Source: Moraxellaceae bacterium (GTDB lineage Bacteria > Pseudomonadota > Gammaproteobacteria > Pseudomonadales > Moraxellaceae). Taken from it: a stretch of 64,000 nt of DNA. Below the pieces are notes generated by a model, which worked only from the letters and a program-made list of their open reading frames with translations, was not told where the DNA came from and ran no database searches. Positions 1 to 9,660 of the stretch are shown one piece after another. Numbering within the stretch: the first letter of the stretch is position 1; each line of letters starts with the position of its first letter. Both the position numbers and the translations under genes were made by a program. The stretch lies in contig JAUSND010000002.1 of assembly GCA_030646295.1 (NCBI GenBank), positions 124,001 through 188,000 on the forward strand, written 5' to 3'.

Positions 1-661
1 CGGCATCAGCCATGGCACCGACATACAGCTGCACGGCACGGATGGCGTCATCGTTACCCGGAATCACGTAGTCCACACCAGCAGGATTGGAGTTGGTGTC
101 GACAATGCCGATCACCGGGATACCCAGCTTATTGGCTTCGGTGATGGCAATCTTTTCGTGATCCACGTCCACCACGAAAATGGCATCAGGCAGGCCGCCC
201 ATGTCCTTGATACCACCAAGGGACTTTTCCAGCTTTTCCATTTCACGGGTGCGTTCCAGCGCTTCACGCTTGGTCAGCTTGGCGAAGGTGCCGTCCTGTA
301 CCTGGGCTTCCAGGTCCTTCAGACGCTTGATGGACTGGCGAATGGTCTTCCAGTTGGTGAGCATGCCGCCCAGCCAGCGGTGATCGACGAAAGGCATGCC
401 AGCGCGGGTGGCCTGTTCGCGAATGATCGGGGCTGCAGCACGCTTGGTGCCCACGAACAGCACCTTGTTCTTGTTCGACGCCAGCTTGTTGACGTAGGTC
501 AGCGCGTCATTCAGGGCCGGAACGGTGTGCTCGAGGTTGATGATGTGAATCTTGTTACGGGCACCGAAGATGTACTGAGCCATCTTGGGATTCCAGAAAC
601 GGGTCTGGTGACCGAAATGTGCGCCTGCTTGCAGCAGTTCGCGCATGGTGACTTGTGCCAT
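1..661 (-). CDS. rpsB: 30S ribosomal protein S2 (3' part outside window)
   Basis: This is the S2 protein of the small ribosomal subunit. The reading frame runs leftward from an ATG at 661-659 and is still open at base 1. About 220 codons are visible of a family length near 240-250, so only the C-terminal tail is missing. The N-terminus reads [18 protein letters not shown], followed by the conserved [16 protein letters not shown] and WLGGMLTN segments. It is divergent from map, as in pseudomonads, where tsf normally follows downstream, outside this window. A GC-rich discriminator after the promoter and a leader of about 150 nt fit growth-rate control of ribosomal protein genes. Identification is secure. 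Confidence 0.97.
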   Translation of the reverse strand, partial: MAQVTMRELLQAGAHFGHQTRFWNPKMAQYIFGARNKIHIINLEHTVPALNDALTYVNKLASNKNKVLFVGTKRAAAPIIREQATRAGMPFVDHRWLGGMLTNWKTIRQSIKRLKDLEAQVQDGTFAKLTKREALERTREMEKLEKSLGGIKDMGGLPDAIFVVDVDHEKIAITEANKLGIPVIGIVDTNSNPAGVDYVIPGNDDAIRAVQLYVGAMADA

Positions 662-817
662 GAGAAACTCCAGTATGGGTTAGGCCTCCACATGTCCCGA
701 TTGCCCACCCTCCTTTCTCGGAAGGCACCCAGGCAGCCGTGACGACATGTGTGCGGTTTCAGGGATGTCGCCTTTTGGCACCCCCGTTCAACACGGGTTT
801 GCTGAAAAGCGCGGCGC
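662..817 (-). promoter_or_regulatory. rpsB 5' leader
   Basis: About 150 nt lie between the predicted rpsB start of transcription and the ATG, long for a bacterial leader. A small hairpin with arms CCCGT/ACGGG is visible near 783-797. In gammaproteobacteria the rpsB leader is a known binding site for S2 autoregulation; here that role is inferred from position only. Confidence 0.4.
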
Positions 818-846
818 TTTATACCATAGGCCCCCTTTCGCCTCAA
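818..846 (-). promoter_or_regulatory. sigma-70 promoter of rpsB
   Basis: Read on the minus strand: TTGAGG (846-841), a 17-bp spacer, then TATAAA (823-818), followed at once by a GC-rich discriminator GCGCCGCGC. The GC-rich discriminator is typical of stringently controlled ribosomal promoters. Predicted start of transcription is near 811. Confidence 0.6.
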
Positions 847-886
847 CCGCTGGCCGCCCACCGGACAGCTCCATGCCGAGACCCCA

Positions 887-1672
887 ATGAGCCAGTTGAT
901 CAAGACCCCCGACGATATTGAAGGCATGCGCGTAGCCGGCCGCCTGGCCGCGGAAGTGCTCGACATGATCGGGCCTTACGTAAAGCCCGGGGTCAGCACA
1001 GGCGAACTTGACCGGATCTGCCATGACTATATCGTCAACGTACAGAAGGCCATCCCGGCACCCCTGAACTACAAGGGCTTCCCCAAGAGCATCTGCACCT
1101 CGGTCAACCATGTGGTCTGCCACGGCATTCCCAGCGAGACCAAGATCCTCAAGGAAGGCGACATCGTCAATATCGACATCACCGTGATCAAGAACGGCTA
1201 CTTTGGCGACACCAGCAAGATGTATGTGGCCGGCAAGGCATCCATCCTGGCCGAACGCCTGATCCGCGTCACCCAGGAGTGCCTGTACAAGTCACTGGCC
1301 GTGGTGAAGCCGGGCTGTCGCCTCGGCGACATTGGTCACGCCATCCAGAAGCACGCTGAAGCCAACCGTTTCTCCGTCGTTCGCGACTTTTGTGGCCATG
1401 GTATCGGCAAGGTTTTCCACGAAGACCCCCAGATCCTGCACTATGGCCAGCCTGGCACAGGCATGGAACTGCAAGCCGGCATGACGTTCACGATCGAACC
1501 CATGATCAACGCCGGCAGCTATCATACAAAGGTGCTTCCGGACGGCTGGACAGCTGTCACCAAGGATCACAAGCTCTCGGCACAATGGGAGCACACACTG
1601 CTGGTGACACCGACCGGCGTGGAAGTACTGACCGCCCGTAGCGAAGAAGACCTCAGCTTTCTTGGGGCCTGA
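887..1672 (+). CDS. map: Methionine aminopeptidase, type I
   Basis: This enzyme removes the initiator methionine from nascent proteins in the cytoplasm. The 261-residue product has the five metal ligands at the same positions as the E. coli enzyme: D97, D108, H171 (in GHGIG), E204 (in FTIEPM) and E235 (in QWEHT), plus H79 in VCHG. It is divergent from rpsB and lies directly upstream of glnD, the usual pseudomonad order. There is no recognisable terminator before glnD, so the two are probably cotranscribed. Confidence 0.97.
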   Translation: MSQLIKTPDDIEGMRVAGRLAAEVLDMIGPYVKPGVSTGELDRICHDYIVNVQKAIPAPLNYKGFPKSICTSVNHVVCHGIPSETKILKEGDIVNIDITVIKNGYFGDTSKMYVAGKASILAERLIRVTQECLYKSLAVVKPGCRLGDIGHAIQKHAEANRFSVVRDFCGHGIGKVFHEDPQILHYGQPGTGMELQAGMTFTIEPMINAGSYHTKVLPDGWTAVTKDHKLSAQWEHTLLVTPTGVEVLTARSEEDLSFLGA

Positions 1673-1703
1673 ACCCCATACACCACACGCGGACACCACG
1701 CAT

Positions 1704-4367
1704 ATGAATGCTGCCATTGATACCACGCTCTTCGACCCGGCGAGCCTGGACACCGGGGAAGCATTACCACGAGGCGCCTACCGCGAGGCACTGAAAAAGG
1801 CCCGGGAAGTGCTGTTTGAGCGCTTTCGGGCAGGGGAAGACATCCGCCAGCTGGTCGGCATGCGCGCATGGGTGATCGATCAGGTACTTGCGCATGCATG
1901 GTGCGCCCTCAAACTGGACGCCTACACTGACGTTACGCTGCTTGCCGTGGGCGGCTATGGCCGGGGCGAACTGCATCCCGGCTCTGACATTGACGTGCTG
2001 GTCCTGCATAACCAGACCCCGCTTGGCGAGGCCGAGGGGCAGGCGATCAGCAGCTTCATTACCCTGCTATGGGATCTGGGCCTGGAAGTCGGCTCCAGTG
2101 TCCGCTCGCAGGAAGAATGCGTAGAAGCAGCACGCGAGGACATTACGATTGCCACCAACCTGATGGAGTCCCGCACCATCATTGGCAACGAGTCATTACG
2201 GGAAACCATGCTGGTGCGTACCGGCCCCGAGCACCTCTGGCCAGGCAAGGCGTTCTTCAAGGCCAAGTGGGACGAACAGATCGCACGGCATGCCAAGCAC
2301 AACAACACCGAATACAACCTCGAGCCAGACATCAAGAATGCACCAGGCGGCCTGCGCGACATCCAGACGGTAGGCTGGGTGGCCAAACGCCACTTCGGCG
2401 CAGCAACCCTGCAGGACCTGGTCGGGCACGGCTTCATTACCGAAAACGAATTTCATCAGCTCGATGAAGGACTGTCCCTGCTCTGGCGTATCCGCTTTGC
2501 CCTGCACATGATTGCCGGGCGCAGTGAAAACCGGCTGCTGTTTGATTATCAGCGCCAGATTGCCCTGCTCTTCGGCTATACCGACACCAATGCCAATCGT
2601 GCCGTCGAACAGCTCATGAAGTCCTATTACCGGGCCGCCATGACCATCTCGATGCTGAACGAAATGCTGCTGCAGTATTTCGACGAGGCCATTCTGCGTG
2701 CCGAGGACGATGCCGTTATCACGCAGGTCAATTCCCGTTTCCAGTTGCGTGACGGTTACATTGAGACCACCAGCAATCTGGTCTTCCAGAGGACGCCCGC
2801 CGCCCTGATGGAAATATTTGTCCTGCTTGGCAATGACGCCGACATCCTTGGCGTACGCGCCAGCACCATCCGGCTCATCATGGAAAGCGCCGAAAAAATT
2901 GACGACCGCTTTCGCAATGACATCCGCAACACATCGCTCTTCATGGAGCTGCTGCGTTGCAAGCATGCCCTGTTTTCATCGTTGCGGCGCATGAAGCGGT
3001 ATGGCGTACTGGGCCGCTATATCCCCGCCTTTGGCAATATCATCGGGCAGATGCAGTATGACCTTTTCCATATCTACACGGTTGATGCGCACACCCTGCT
3101 GGTATTGAAAAACATGCGGCGCTTCCGCTATCCGGAAGTCGAGGAGCGCTTTCCGGTTGTGGCAAAAATCGCCCAGTTACTGCCAAAAATCGAACTGCTT
3201 TATCTGGCTGGTCTTTTTCATGACATTGCCAAGGGACGCGGTGGCGATCACTCAGAGCTTGGCGCAGTCGATGCGCATGCATTTTGTCTGCACCACGGCC
3301 TTGGAAAGTGGGATGCCAACCTGGTTGCATGGCTTGCACAGAATCATCTTGTCATGTCGATGACTGCGCAAAAAAAGGATGTTTCCGACCCGGACGAGAT
3401 CAATGAATTTGCGCGCAAGGTCGGAGACATTGTGCACCTCGACTATCTGTATGCGCTGACAGTTGCGGACATTTGCGCCACCAACCCCACGCTCTGGAGT
3501 TCATGGCGCGCCAGCCTGTTGCGCCAGCTTTACACCCAGACCAAGCGGGCATTGCGTCGCGGCCTTGGCAACCCCATCGACAAGCAGGAATGGATCGACG
3601 AAACACGTGCGGCCGCACTGAGCTTGCTGCAATCCGCCCAGATTGACCCTGCTGCCGTCAACAGCATCTGGGACAACCTTGGCGATGATTACTTTCTTCG
3701 TGAAAATGCCACCGATATCGCCTGGCACACGCAGGCCATTCTGGAACACCTGAGTGACGCACGCCCTCTGGTGCTGATCCGGAAAAGCACCAGCGAACAG
3801 TTTGAGGGCGCCACCCAGATATTCATTCACACGCGCGACATGCCCAACCTGTTCGCCGCCACAGTGGCCGCCATGGACCAGCTGCACCTGACCGTACTGG
3901 ATGCGCGAATCATTACTGCCAAAACACACTTCTCCCTCGACACCTATATCGTGCTAGACGAGAACGGCGCACCAATTCATGACGAGCGACGGCTTGGCAT
4001 TATCCACGACACCCTGATGCAGACCCTGTCCAACCCTGACCGCTTTCCCGAAATCGTTCAGCGCCGCATGCCGCGGCAGCTCAAGCACTTCGATGTCAAA
4101 ACGACCGTTACCATCAGCAACGACATCGTCAACCAGCGCACCATTGTCGAGGTCATGGCACTGGACCGCCCCGGCCTGCTGGCGCGCATCGGACGCATTT
4201 TCATGGAGGCTGGCGTAGATCTGCAGAACGCCCGCATTGCTACACTGGGAGAGCGGGCCGAAGACGTTTTCTTCATTACCAACAAGCAACAACAACCGAT
4301 CTCGGATCCGGATGTGTGCAACCAACTGGCTGATCGTCTGCGTGAGCAACTGGATCAGCCAAACTGA
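1704..4367 (+). CDS. glnD: Bifunctional uridylyltransferase/uridylyl-removing enzyme GlnD
   Basis: This is the nitrogen sensor that uridylylates and de-uridylylates PII proteins. Domains in order: a nucleotidyltransferase domain with GGYGRGELHPGSDID at residues 83-97 (catalytic D95 and D97), an HD domain with LFHDIAKGRGGDHSE near residue 505, and two C-terminal ACT domains near 695-775 and 802-885 that sense glutamine. I place the start at the ATG at 1704 (MNAAIDTT, 887 residues). An earlier in-frame start at 1662 would overlap map and add 14 low-complexity residues. The amt gene at 55470, with its sigma-54 promoter, belongs to the same nitrogen control network. Confidence 0.96.
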   Translation: MNAAIDTTLFDPASLDTGEALPRGAYREALKKAREVLFERFRAGEDIRQLVGMRAWVIDQVLAHAWCALKLDAYTDVTLLAVGGYGRGELHPGSDIDVLVLHNQTPLGEAEGQAISSFITLLWDLGLEVGSSVRSQEECVEAAREDITIATNLMESRTIIGNESLRETMLVRTGPEHLWPGKAFFKAKWDEQIARHAKHNNTEYNLEPDIKNAPGGLRDIQTVGWVAKRHFGAATLQDLVGHGFITENEFHQLDEGLSLLWRIRFALHMIAGRSENRLLFDYQRQIALLFGYTDTNANRAVEQLMKSYYRAAMTISMLNEMLLQYFDEAILRAEDDAVITQVNSRFQLRDGYIETTSNLVFQRTPAALMEIFVLLGNDADILGVRASTIRLIMESAEKIDDRFRNDIRNTSLFMELLRCKHALFSSLRRMKRYGVLGRYIPAFGNIIGQMQYDLFHIYTVDAHTLLVLKNMRRFRYPEVEERFPVVAKIAQLLPKIELLYLAGLFHDIAKGRGGDHSELGAVDAHAFCLHHGLGKWDANLVAWLAQNHLVMSMTAQKKDVSDPDEINEFARKVGDIVHLDYLYALTVADICATNPTLWSSWRASLLRQLYTQTKRALRRGLGNPIDKQEWIDETRAAALSLLQSAQIDPAAVNSIWDNLGDDYFLRENATDIAWHTQAILEHLSDARPLVLIRKSTSEQFEGATQIFIHTRDMPNLFAATVAAMDQLHLTVLDARIITAKTHFSLDTYIVLDENGAPIHDERRLGIIHDTLMQTLSNPDRFPEIVQRRMPRQLKHFDVKTTVTISNDIVNQRTIVEVMALDRPGLLARIGRIFMEAGVDLQNARIATLGERAEDVFFITNKQQQPISDPDVCNQLADRLREQLDQPN

Positions 4368-4387
4368 CAAGGCAAGGAGTGCATGAC

Positions 4388-5578
4388 ATGAATCCCGAAC
4401 TTGCCCGGCTACAAGCCTACCCGTTCGAGCGACTCGCCCAGCTGTTCAAGGAGCTGACACCGCCAGCCCGGCTGTCCCCCATCGCCCTGTCAATCGGGGA
4501 GCCTCGACATGCCTCGCCCGATTTCGTAAAGCAGACACTGATCGACAACCTGTCAAAGCTGGCGGTCTACCCGACCACCAAGGGCTTGCCCGTCCTGCGA
4601 GAAACCATCGGTAACTGGCTGAAGAACCGCTTCAAACTGGACAGGATTGATGCGGAAAACGAAATCCTGCCCGTCATGGGCACCCGCGAGGCACTGTTTT
4701 CCTTCACCCAGGCTGCCGTGGACCGCTCGAAAAAATCCCTGATACTGATGCCGGCACCGTTCTACCAGATTTACGAAGGTGCGGCATATCTGGCGGGCGC
4801 CGAACCCCATTACCTGCCCTGCTCTGCAGAAAACGGCTTTATCCCGGATTACGATGCCGTGCCAGACTCGATCTGGGCACACACACAACTGTTGTTTGTC
4901 TGCTCGCCTGGCAACCCGACCGGTGCCGTCACCAACAGGGAAACCCTGAAAAAACTGATTGCACTTGCAGACAAGCACAACTTCATCATCGTGTCGGATG
5001 AGTGCTACTCGGAAATCTATTTCGACGAAGCCAATCCCCCGGTCGGCCTGCTGCAGGTATGCGCTGAAACCGGTCGTCATGATTACTCACGCTGCATCGT
5101 CTTCCACTCCCTGTCCAAGCGGTCCAACCTGCCCGGCTTACGCTCGGGCTTTGTCGCCGGTGATGCCAGACTGCTCAAGCCCTACCTGCTCTATCGCACC
5201 TACCATGGAGCCGCCATGCCGGTTCAGCACCAGCTGGCATCGGTTGCCGCCTGGCAGGATGAGGAACACGTTGCCGAGAACCGGGCACTGTACCGGCGCA
5301 AGTTTGCCGAGTTCAAATCCATCATGGAGCCGGTATACTCGCTCACCATGCCGGATGCCGGCTTCTATTTCTGGATGCGCACCCCCATTGACGATGACGT
5401 CTTTGCGCAGCGCCTTTATGAAGAAAAGAATGTCACCGTCCTGCCCGGCCGCTTTCTGGGTCGTGAAGTGAATGACCGCAACCCTGGTGCCAGCCATGTG
5501 CGACTGGCACTGGTGGCATCACCGGAAGAATGTGCCGAGGCCGCACATCGACTGCGCGACTTCATGAAATCCCTTTGA
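4388..5578 (+). CDS. dapC: Succinyldiaminopimelate transaminase (DapC)
   Basis: This fold-type I PLP aminotransferase of 396 residues makes N-succinyl-LL-diaminopimelate for lysine and peptidoglycan. Seen: [15 protein letters not shown], and [16 protein letters not shown] carrying the PLP-binding lysine (about residue 243). I chose the ATG at 4388 because AAGGAG at 4374-4379 lies at good spacing; the upstream GTG at 4379 overlaps that site. The function is assigned by context with dapD next door and glnD before it, as in Pseudomonas. Sequence alone would also fit a generic class I/II aminotransferase. Confidence 0.9.
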   Translation: MNPELARLQAYPFERLAQLFKELTPPARLSPIALSIGEPRHASPDFVKQTLIDNLSKLAVYPTTKGLPVLRETIGNWLKNRFKLDRIDAENEILPVMGTREALFSFTQAAVDRSKKSLILMPAPFYQIYEGAAYLAGAEPHYLPCSAENGFIPDYDAVPDSIWAHTQLLFVCSPGNPTGAVTNRETLKKLIALADKHNFIIVSDECYSEIYFDEANPPVGLLQVCAETGRHDYSRCIVFHSLSKRSNLPGLRSGFVAGDARLLKPYLLYRTYHGAAMPVQHQLASVAAWQDEEHVAENRALYRRKFAEFKSIMEPVYSLTMPDAGFYFWMRTPIDDDVFAQRLYEEKNVTVLPGRFLGREVNDRNPGASHVRLALVASPEECAEAAHRLRDFMKSL

Positions 5579-5585
5579 GTTTTCC

Positions 5586-5628
5586 GCAAGGGCGACAGCG
5601 CCAGCAACCATGGCGCTGTCGCCCTTGC
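5586..5628 (+). terminator. Strong hairpin between dapC and dapD
   Basis: Perfect 17-bp inverted repeat (5586-5602 with 5612-5628) and a 9-nt loop. Only a weak T-rich stretch follows, so it may be a partial terminator or processing/stability element rather than a full stop. Confidence 0.6.
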
Positions 5629-5654
5629 ATTTGTCTTGTCCTATGGAGTTCACC

Positions 5655-6476
5655 ATGAGCCTGCAACAACTGATTGAAGACGCCTTCGAGCGTCGTACCG
5701 AATTCTCGCCCTCCAACACGCCCTCCGACGTGCGTGCGGCCGTCAATGAGGCACTTGCCGCTCTTGATGCCGGCAAACTGCGCGTGGCAGAGAAAATCAA
5801 TGGCGAATGGGCTGTGCACCAGTGGCTGAAGAAGGCCGTGCTGCTGTCCTTCCGCCTGAATGACAACGCCCCCATCGCGGGTGGTGGTGGCGTCCAGTTT
5901 TATGACAAGGTCCCCACCAAGTTTGCCGACTGGACGGCAGAACAGTTTGCGGCCGCAGGTGTGCGCGTGGTGCCTCCGGCAGTAGCACGCAAGGGCGCCT
6001 ACATTGCCCGCAACGTGGTACTGATGCCATCCTATGTCAACATTGGCGCCTATGTGGATGAAGGCTCCATGGTGGACACCTGGGCCACTGTCGGCTCCTG
6101 CGCCCAGATCGGCAAGAATGTGCACCTCTCTGGCGGCGTTGGCATTGGTGGCGTGCTGGAGCCGCTGCAGGCCAATCCGACCATCATCGAAGACAACTGC
6201 TTCATCGGCGCACGTTCGGAAGTGGTGGAAGGCGTGATCATCGAGGAAGGTGCCGTGCTGTCCATGGGCGTGTACATCGGCCAGAGCACCCGCATCTATG
6301 ATCGCGAAACCGGTGAAATCCATTACGGTCGTGTGCCGGCCGGCTCAGTGGTTGTTCCCGGAAGCCTGCCCTCCAGGGATGGCAAATACTCGCTGTATGC
6401 TGCCATCATCGTAAAGAAGGTGGATGCGCAAACCCGCTCCAAGGTCGGCATCAACGAACTGCTGCGCGTGGACTGA
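5655..6476 (+). CDS. dapD: Tetrahydrodipicolinate N-succinyltransferase
   Basis: This enzyme adds succinyl from succinyl-CoA to tetrahydrodipicolinate, the step before DapC in lysine/DAP synthesis. The product has 273 residues (family about 274). The N-terminus [14 protein letters not shown] is typical. The middle carries hexapeptide repeats of a left-handed beta-helix ([22 protein letters not shown]), and ends in the conserved [16 protein letters not shown]. Start is at ATG 5655; the longer frame from 5610 runs into the hairpin upstream. Confidence 0.97.
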   Translation: MSLQQLIEDAFERRTEFSPSNTPSDVRAAVNEALAALDAGKLRVAEKINGEWAVHQWLKKAVLLSFRLNDNAPIAGGGGVQFYDKVPTKFADWTAEQFAAAGVRVVPPAVARKGAYIARNVVLMPSYVNIGAYVDEGSMVDTWATVGSCAQIGKNVHLSGGVGIGGVLEPLQANPTIIEDNCFIGARSEVVEGVIIEEGAVLSMGVYIGQSTRIYDRETGEIHYGRVPAGSVVVPGSLPSRDGKYSLYAAIIVKKVDAQTRSKVGINELLRVD

Positions 6477-6496
6477 CGCCCGTCAGGCAGGTTACT

Positions 6497-6523
6497 AAAA
6501 AGGCAGCGCAAGCTGCCTTTTTT
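6497..6523 (+). terminator. Rho-independent terminator after dapD
   Basis: Stem AAAAAGGCAGC / GCTGCCTTTTT with a GCAA tetraloop and a terminal T run. It lies 20 bp after the dapD stop. Confidence 0.85.
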
Positions 6524-6535
6524 ACAGGAGTCAGA

Positions 6536-6883
6536 ATGATCACGATTTACGGCATCAAGAACTGTGACACCATGAAAAAGGCTTTCGCCTGGCTGGACAG
6601 CAAGGGTGTTGCCTACAGCTTTCACGACTACAAGAAGTCCGGCATTGATGCCGGGACGCTGGCGCGCTGGGAACAGGCACTGGGCTGGGAAACCCTGCTC
6701 AACCGTCGCGGCACCACCTGGCGCAAGCTGGATGCCGACACCCAGGCCAGCATCAATCGCGAGAACGCACTGTGCCTGATGCATGAGCAGTCCTCACTCA
6801 TCAAGCGGCCCGTCCTGGATACCGGCAGCGACCTGCTCTGCGGCTTTGACACTGAGGTCTGGCAGGAAAAGCTTGGCCGATGA
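6536..6883 (+). CDS. ArsC/Spx-family protein (YffB-like)
   Basis: This 115-residue thioredoxin-fold protein belongs to the ArsC/Spx family. It has a single N-terminal cysteine in the motif CDTM (C10), followed by the helix KKAFAWLDSKG, and lacks the other ArsC cysteines. The family member YffB sits beside dapD in Pseudomonas as well. A glutathione-linked reductase role has been proposed for the family, but the substrate is unknown. The stop overlaps the start of the patatin-like gene by 4 nt (ATGA), so the two are probably translated in coupling. The SD is close behind the dapD terminator. Confidence 0.85.
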   Translation: MITIYGIKNCDTMKKAFAWLDSKGVAYSFHDYKKSGIDAGTLARWEQALGWETLLNRRGTTWRKLDADTQASINRENALCLMHEQSSLIKRPVLDTGSDLLCGFDTEVWQEKLGR

Positions 6884-7935
6884 AATCTCCGCTCCATATC
6901 GCCGCTGGCCCGAAAGCACTCCGCCACCTGCAGGAAAACGGCCTGCAACTTGCCGACATCCGGGCCATGCTGGGCGCATCCGGAGGCCCGAAGTGGCTGG
7001 TACTGAACCAGCTGGACCGCTTTCTGGCGCCCCGTCTGGCCGCTGACACCCGTGTTGATGTGGACCTTCTGGGCACCTCCATCGGCAGTTGGCGCTTTGC
7101 CTGCTATGCCCAACCGGATCCGCTGGCTGCCTTTGACCGCTTTGAATCCGCCTATTTCGAACAGGCCTACACGGCCAAACCGGATGCACGCGAAATCAGT
7201 CTTGAATGCAGCAGGATTCTTGAGGCCATTCTGGGCGAGCAGCAGGCCGCCATCGTGAACGCAGAAAAGCGTCGACTGCACACCATTGCCAACCGCTGCC
7301 GGCCGGCCATGCTGGACCGCCACAACGAGCCCGGCAAATGGCAGCTGGGCGCATCCGCACTAGCCAATGCCGCCGGCCGCAAACACCTGAAGCATTTTTT
7401 CGAACGCATCCTGTTTGCGCCAGCGGGTAGCAAACTGCCCTTTCAGGAATCAATGTTCCCGCAAGAAAACGTCTGCATGCACACAGGGAATCTGCAGCAG
7501 GCGCTAATGGCCACTGCCTCCATCCCCTTGCTCATGCAAGCTGTTCATGACATTCCCGGCACCAGCGGGGGCGCCTGTGTTGACGGCGGGATCATCGACT
7601 ACCACTTCGATACACCACTGCATTATGACAACGGCATCGTGCTCTATCTGCACTTCAGTCCACGCCTGGTCCCTGGCTGGTTCGACAAGATGCTGCCGTG
7701 GCGCAGACCGCATGCTGCCAGTCTGGACAATGTCCTGCTGATCACGCCCTCGCAGGAGTTCATTGCCAGCCTGCCCAATGCCCGCATTCCGGATCGGCAT
7801 GACTTTGTGCAAATGCATGATGTGCAGCGCAAGGCGGCCTGGCGCAGGGTGCTGGCTGAAACCGAGAGGCTGGCAGAGGAACTGGCGCAACACCTTGAGC
7901 GCCAGCAATGGCAGGAAGTAGTGCAACTGGCCTGA
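6880..7935 (+). CDS. Patatin-like phospholipase
   Basis: This is a 351-residue alpha/beta hydrolase of the patatin family. Visible features are the oxyanion-hole segment GASGGPKW (residues 32-39), the nucleophile elbow GTSIG with S67, and the catalytic aspartate in VDGG (about residue 235). No signal peptide is seen, so it is predicted cytosolic. Substrate is unknown; lysophospholipid or other acyl ester hydrolysis is likely for the fold. It overlaps the ArsC-like gene by 4 nt. Confidence 0.82.
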   Translation: MKSPLHIAAGPKALRHLQENGLQLADIRAMLGASGGPKWLVLNQLDRFLAPRLAADTRVDVDLLGTSIGSWRFACYAQPDPLAAFDRFESAYFEQAYTAKPDAREISLECSRILEAILGEQQAAIVNAEKRRLHTIANRCRPAMLDRHNEPGKWQLGASALANAAGRKHLKHFFERILFAPAGSKLPFQESMFPQENVCMHTGNLQQALMATASIPLLMQAVHDIPGTSGGACVDGGIIDYHFDTPLHYDNGIVLYLHFSPRLVPGWFDKMLPWRRPHAASLDNVLLITPSQEFIASLPNARIPDRHDFVQMHDVQRKAAWRRVLAETERLAEELAQHLERQQWQEVVQLA

Positions 7936-7970
7936 CAGGAGCCCCCCCCCGCCAGACCAGTCTGCCTGGG

Positions 7971-8513
7971 TCAGTGATCCGGCCGTGCAATCACAGGCGG
8001 ATGTGCCTGGGCCATTTTCTTGGTCAGCATCCAGTCGGTCAGCATCAGCACCAGCGCCGACAATACCAGCACCACATGAATGGTGATTTCCCAGCGCAGG
8101 GTGTGCTCGGAAAGGTTACTCGTATTGATAAAGCTGCGCAGCAGATGGATCGAGGAAATACTGATCAGCGCCACGCCCAGTTTCACCTTGAGCACACCGG
8201 CATCAATATGATCCAGCCAGTCCGGCTGATCCGGGTGATTATCCAGATGCAGGCGGCTGACAAAAGTCTCATAGCCACCAATGATGACCATGACCAGCAG
8301 GTTGGCAATCATGACCACATCTATAAGCCCCAGTACCTGAAGGAGGATGTCATTCTCGGTAAGGGTCGGGAGGCTCATGACCATGTTGGCCAGTGACTTG
8401 AGAAACTTGAATGCATACACACCCAGGGCCACGATCAACCCAAGATACATGGGCAACTGCAGCCAGCGGCTCCAGAAAATAAAGGATTCGATACGGTTTA
8501 CAACAGGCGCCAT
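7971..8513 (-). CDS. YqhA/UPF0114 family membrane protein
   Basis: A 180-residue inner-membrane protein with four hydrophobic segments, matching the UPF0114/YqhA family by its N-terminus (ESFIFWSRWLQLPMYLGL), the GGYETFVSRL segment and LRWEITIHVVLVLSAL. Function is not established for the family. Start is the ATG at 8513, preceded by AAGGAG at 7-nt spacing; the longer frame to 8621 has no such site. Convergent with the patatin-like gene. Confidence 0.85.
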   Translation of the reverse strand: MAPVVNRIESFIFWSRWLQLPMYLGLIVALGVYAFKFLKSLANMVMSLPTLTENDILLQVLGLIDVVMIANLLVMVIIGGYETFVSRLHLDNHPDQPDWLDHIDAGVLKVKLGVALISISSIHLLRSFINTSNLSEHTLRWEITIHVVLVLSALVLMLTDWMLTKKMAQAHPPVIARPDH

Positions 8514-8657
8514 GACGTGCTCCTTCTTTGGGAGCACGATTCTATAAGCTCCGCGTCCCGGGCACCATGAATCATGTGTCCCGACGGTGCTTCTGTCCCG
8601 CTCGTCAAGAATTAACACCACCCCGGCAGGCTGGCCGTACTAGTGAAGGGAACGGCA

Positions 8658-8685
8658 TTGTATTCACGCCCCCCCCGCTTATAAT
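8658..8685 (+). promoter_or_regulatory. sigma-70 promoter for the repeat protein at 8731
   Basis: TTGTAT (8658-8663), 16-bp spacer containing a run of eight C, then a perfect TATAAT (8680-8685), 46 bp before the ATG. Confidence 0.55.
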
Positions 8686-8730
8686 GACCAACATTTAGGG
8701 CTGAACGGCCTACGTTTCAGGGAGTTTCAC

Positions 8731-9594
8731 ATGCGTCGCACCCTAATTGGTCTTGCTGTAGGCCTGCTGCTTCCCGTAAGCATCGCCCAAGCCGATATCG
8801 CCAGTGACCTGAAGGCAGATCTGCCTGTCCAGACCGTGCTTCTCAATGCCGCGAAGGCGAAGGTTTCGATTGATGAGGCACTGCGCCAAATCCTTGATAC
8901 TGCCCCCGACCAAGCGTATGCCGCCATTACAGCAGCCCTCCAGGTGAGCCCCGATCAGGCGGCGAACATCGTCTCGGTGGCACTGGACAAGCACTTCAAC
9001 CTGAACCCCCCACAGGTCGTGTCTGCTGCCCTGCAGGGCGCGCCGGACAAGGCCGGTGTTATCGTCCCTACAGCTATCGTCAGGTCCCCGGGCTATTACA
9101 CCGTGCCAATCGTTCAGCGCGCGCTGGCTGATGGAGCGGATGGCTCCAAGTTCCTGCCACAGGCGATGCGCACCTCCCCTCGACAGGCCGACAGCATCCT
9201 CACACAAGCGCTGATCTCTGCCCCGGGGCAGACACAGTCAATCATGAAGGCCGTCATCGCCTCCCAGCCAGACAAGGCCACGCACTATGTACGTGTAGCG
9301 CTTGATGCCAAGGCCCCCGCCAAGGACGTACTGACGGCTGCATTCGCCGTGGCACCACGTCAGGCAGAGGATATTGCCAGCGTTGCGCGGGAAAAGGCCG
9401 TACCTGAAGAGTCAATTACGTCCGCCAGCAAGGCAGCTAACGTGACCCTTGCCAGCGCATCAAAAGTTGGCAAATCCGGCTCGAATGACAGCACGCTGGT
9501 CGGTGGCCCAACCAACACCTCAACCAACCCGATCAGTGCACCCAGTGCTGGCGGCGGCGGTGGCGGCGGCGAGAGCACTGCCAGCCCCAACTAA
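8731..9594 (+). CDS. Secreted alpha-helical repeat protein, unknown function
   Basis: I do not recognise this 287-residue protein. It has a signal peptide (MRRTLIGLAVGLLLPVSIAQA). Residues 25-240 are Ala-rich imperfect repeats of roughly 35 residues around the pattern A-P-x-Q-A-x-x-I-x-x-A-L (for example TAPDQAYAAITAAL, VSPDQAANIVSVAL, TSPRQADSILTQAL, VAPRQAEDIASVA), likely helical hairpins. The C-terminus is Ser/Thr/Gly-rich with eight consecutive glycines. Periplasmic or surface location is inferred. It has its own promoter and a terminator right after the stop, so it is monocistronic. Confidence 0.75.
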   Translation: MRRTLIGLAVGLLLPVSIAQADIASDLKADLPVQTVLLNAAKAKVSIDEALRQILDTAPDQAYAAITAALQVSPDQAANIVSVALDKHFNLNPPQVVSAALQGAPDKAGVIVPTAIVRSPGYYTVPIVQRALADGADGSKFLPQAMRTSPRQADSILTQALISAPGQTQSIMKAVIASQPDKATHYVRVALDAKAPAKDVLTAAFAVAPRQAEDIASVAREKAVPEESITSASKAANVTLASASKVGKSGSNDSTLVGGPTNTSTNPISAPSAGGGGGGGESTASPN

Positions 9595-9614
9595 GGCTTC
9601 GATTCACTGCGTAT

Positions 9615-9640
9615 AAAAGGGCCAGTCATCTGGCCCTTTT
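9615..9640 (+). terminator. Rho-independent terminator after the repeat protein
   Basis: Perfect 11-bp stem AAAAGGGCCAG / CTGGCCCTTTT with a TCAT loop, 20 bp past the stop codon. Confidence 0.85.
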
Positions 9641-9660
9641 CATTAAGGGAGAGGCAACGA

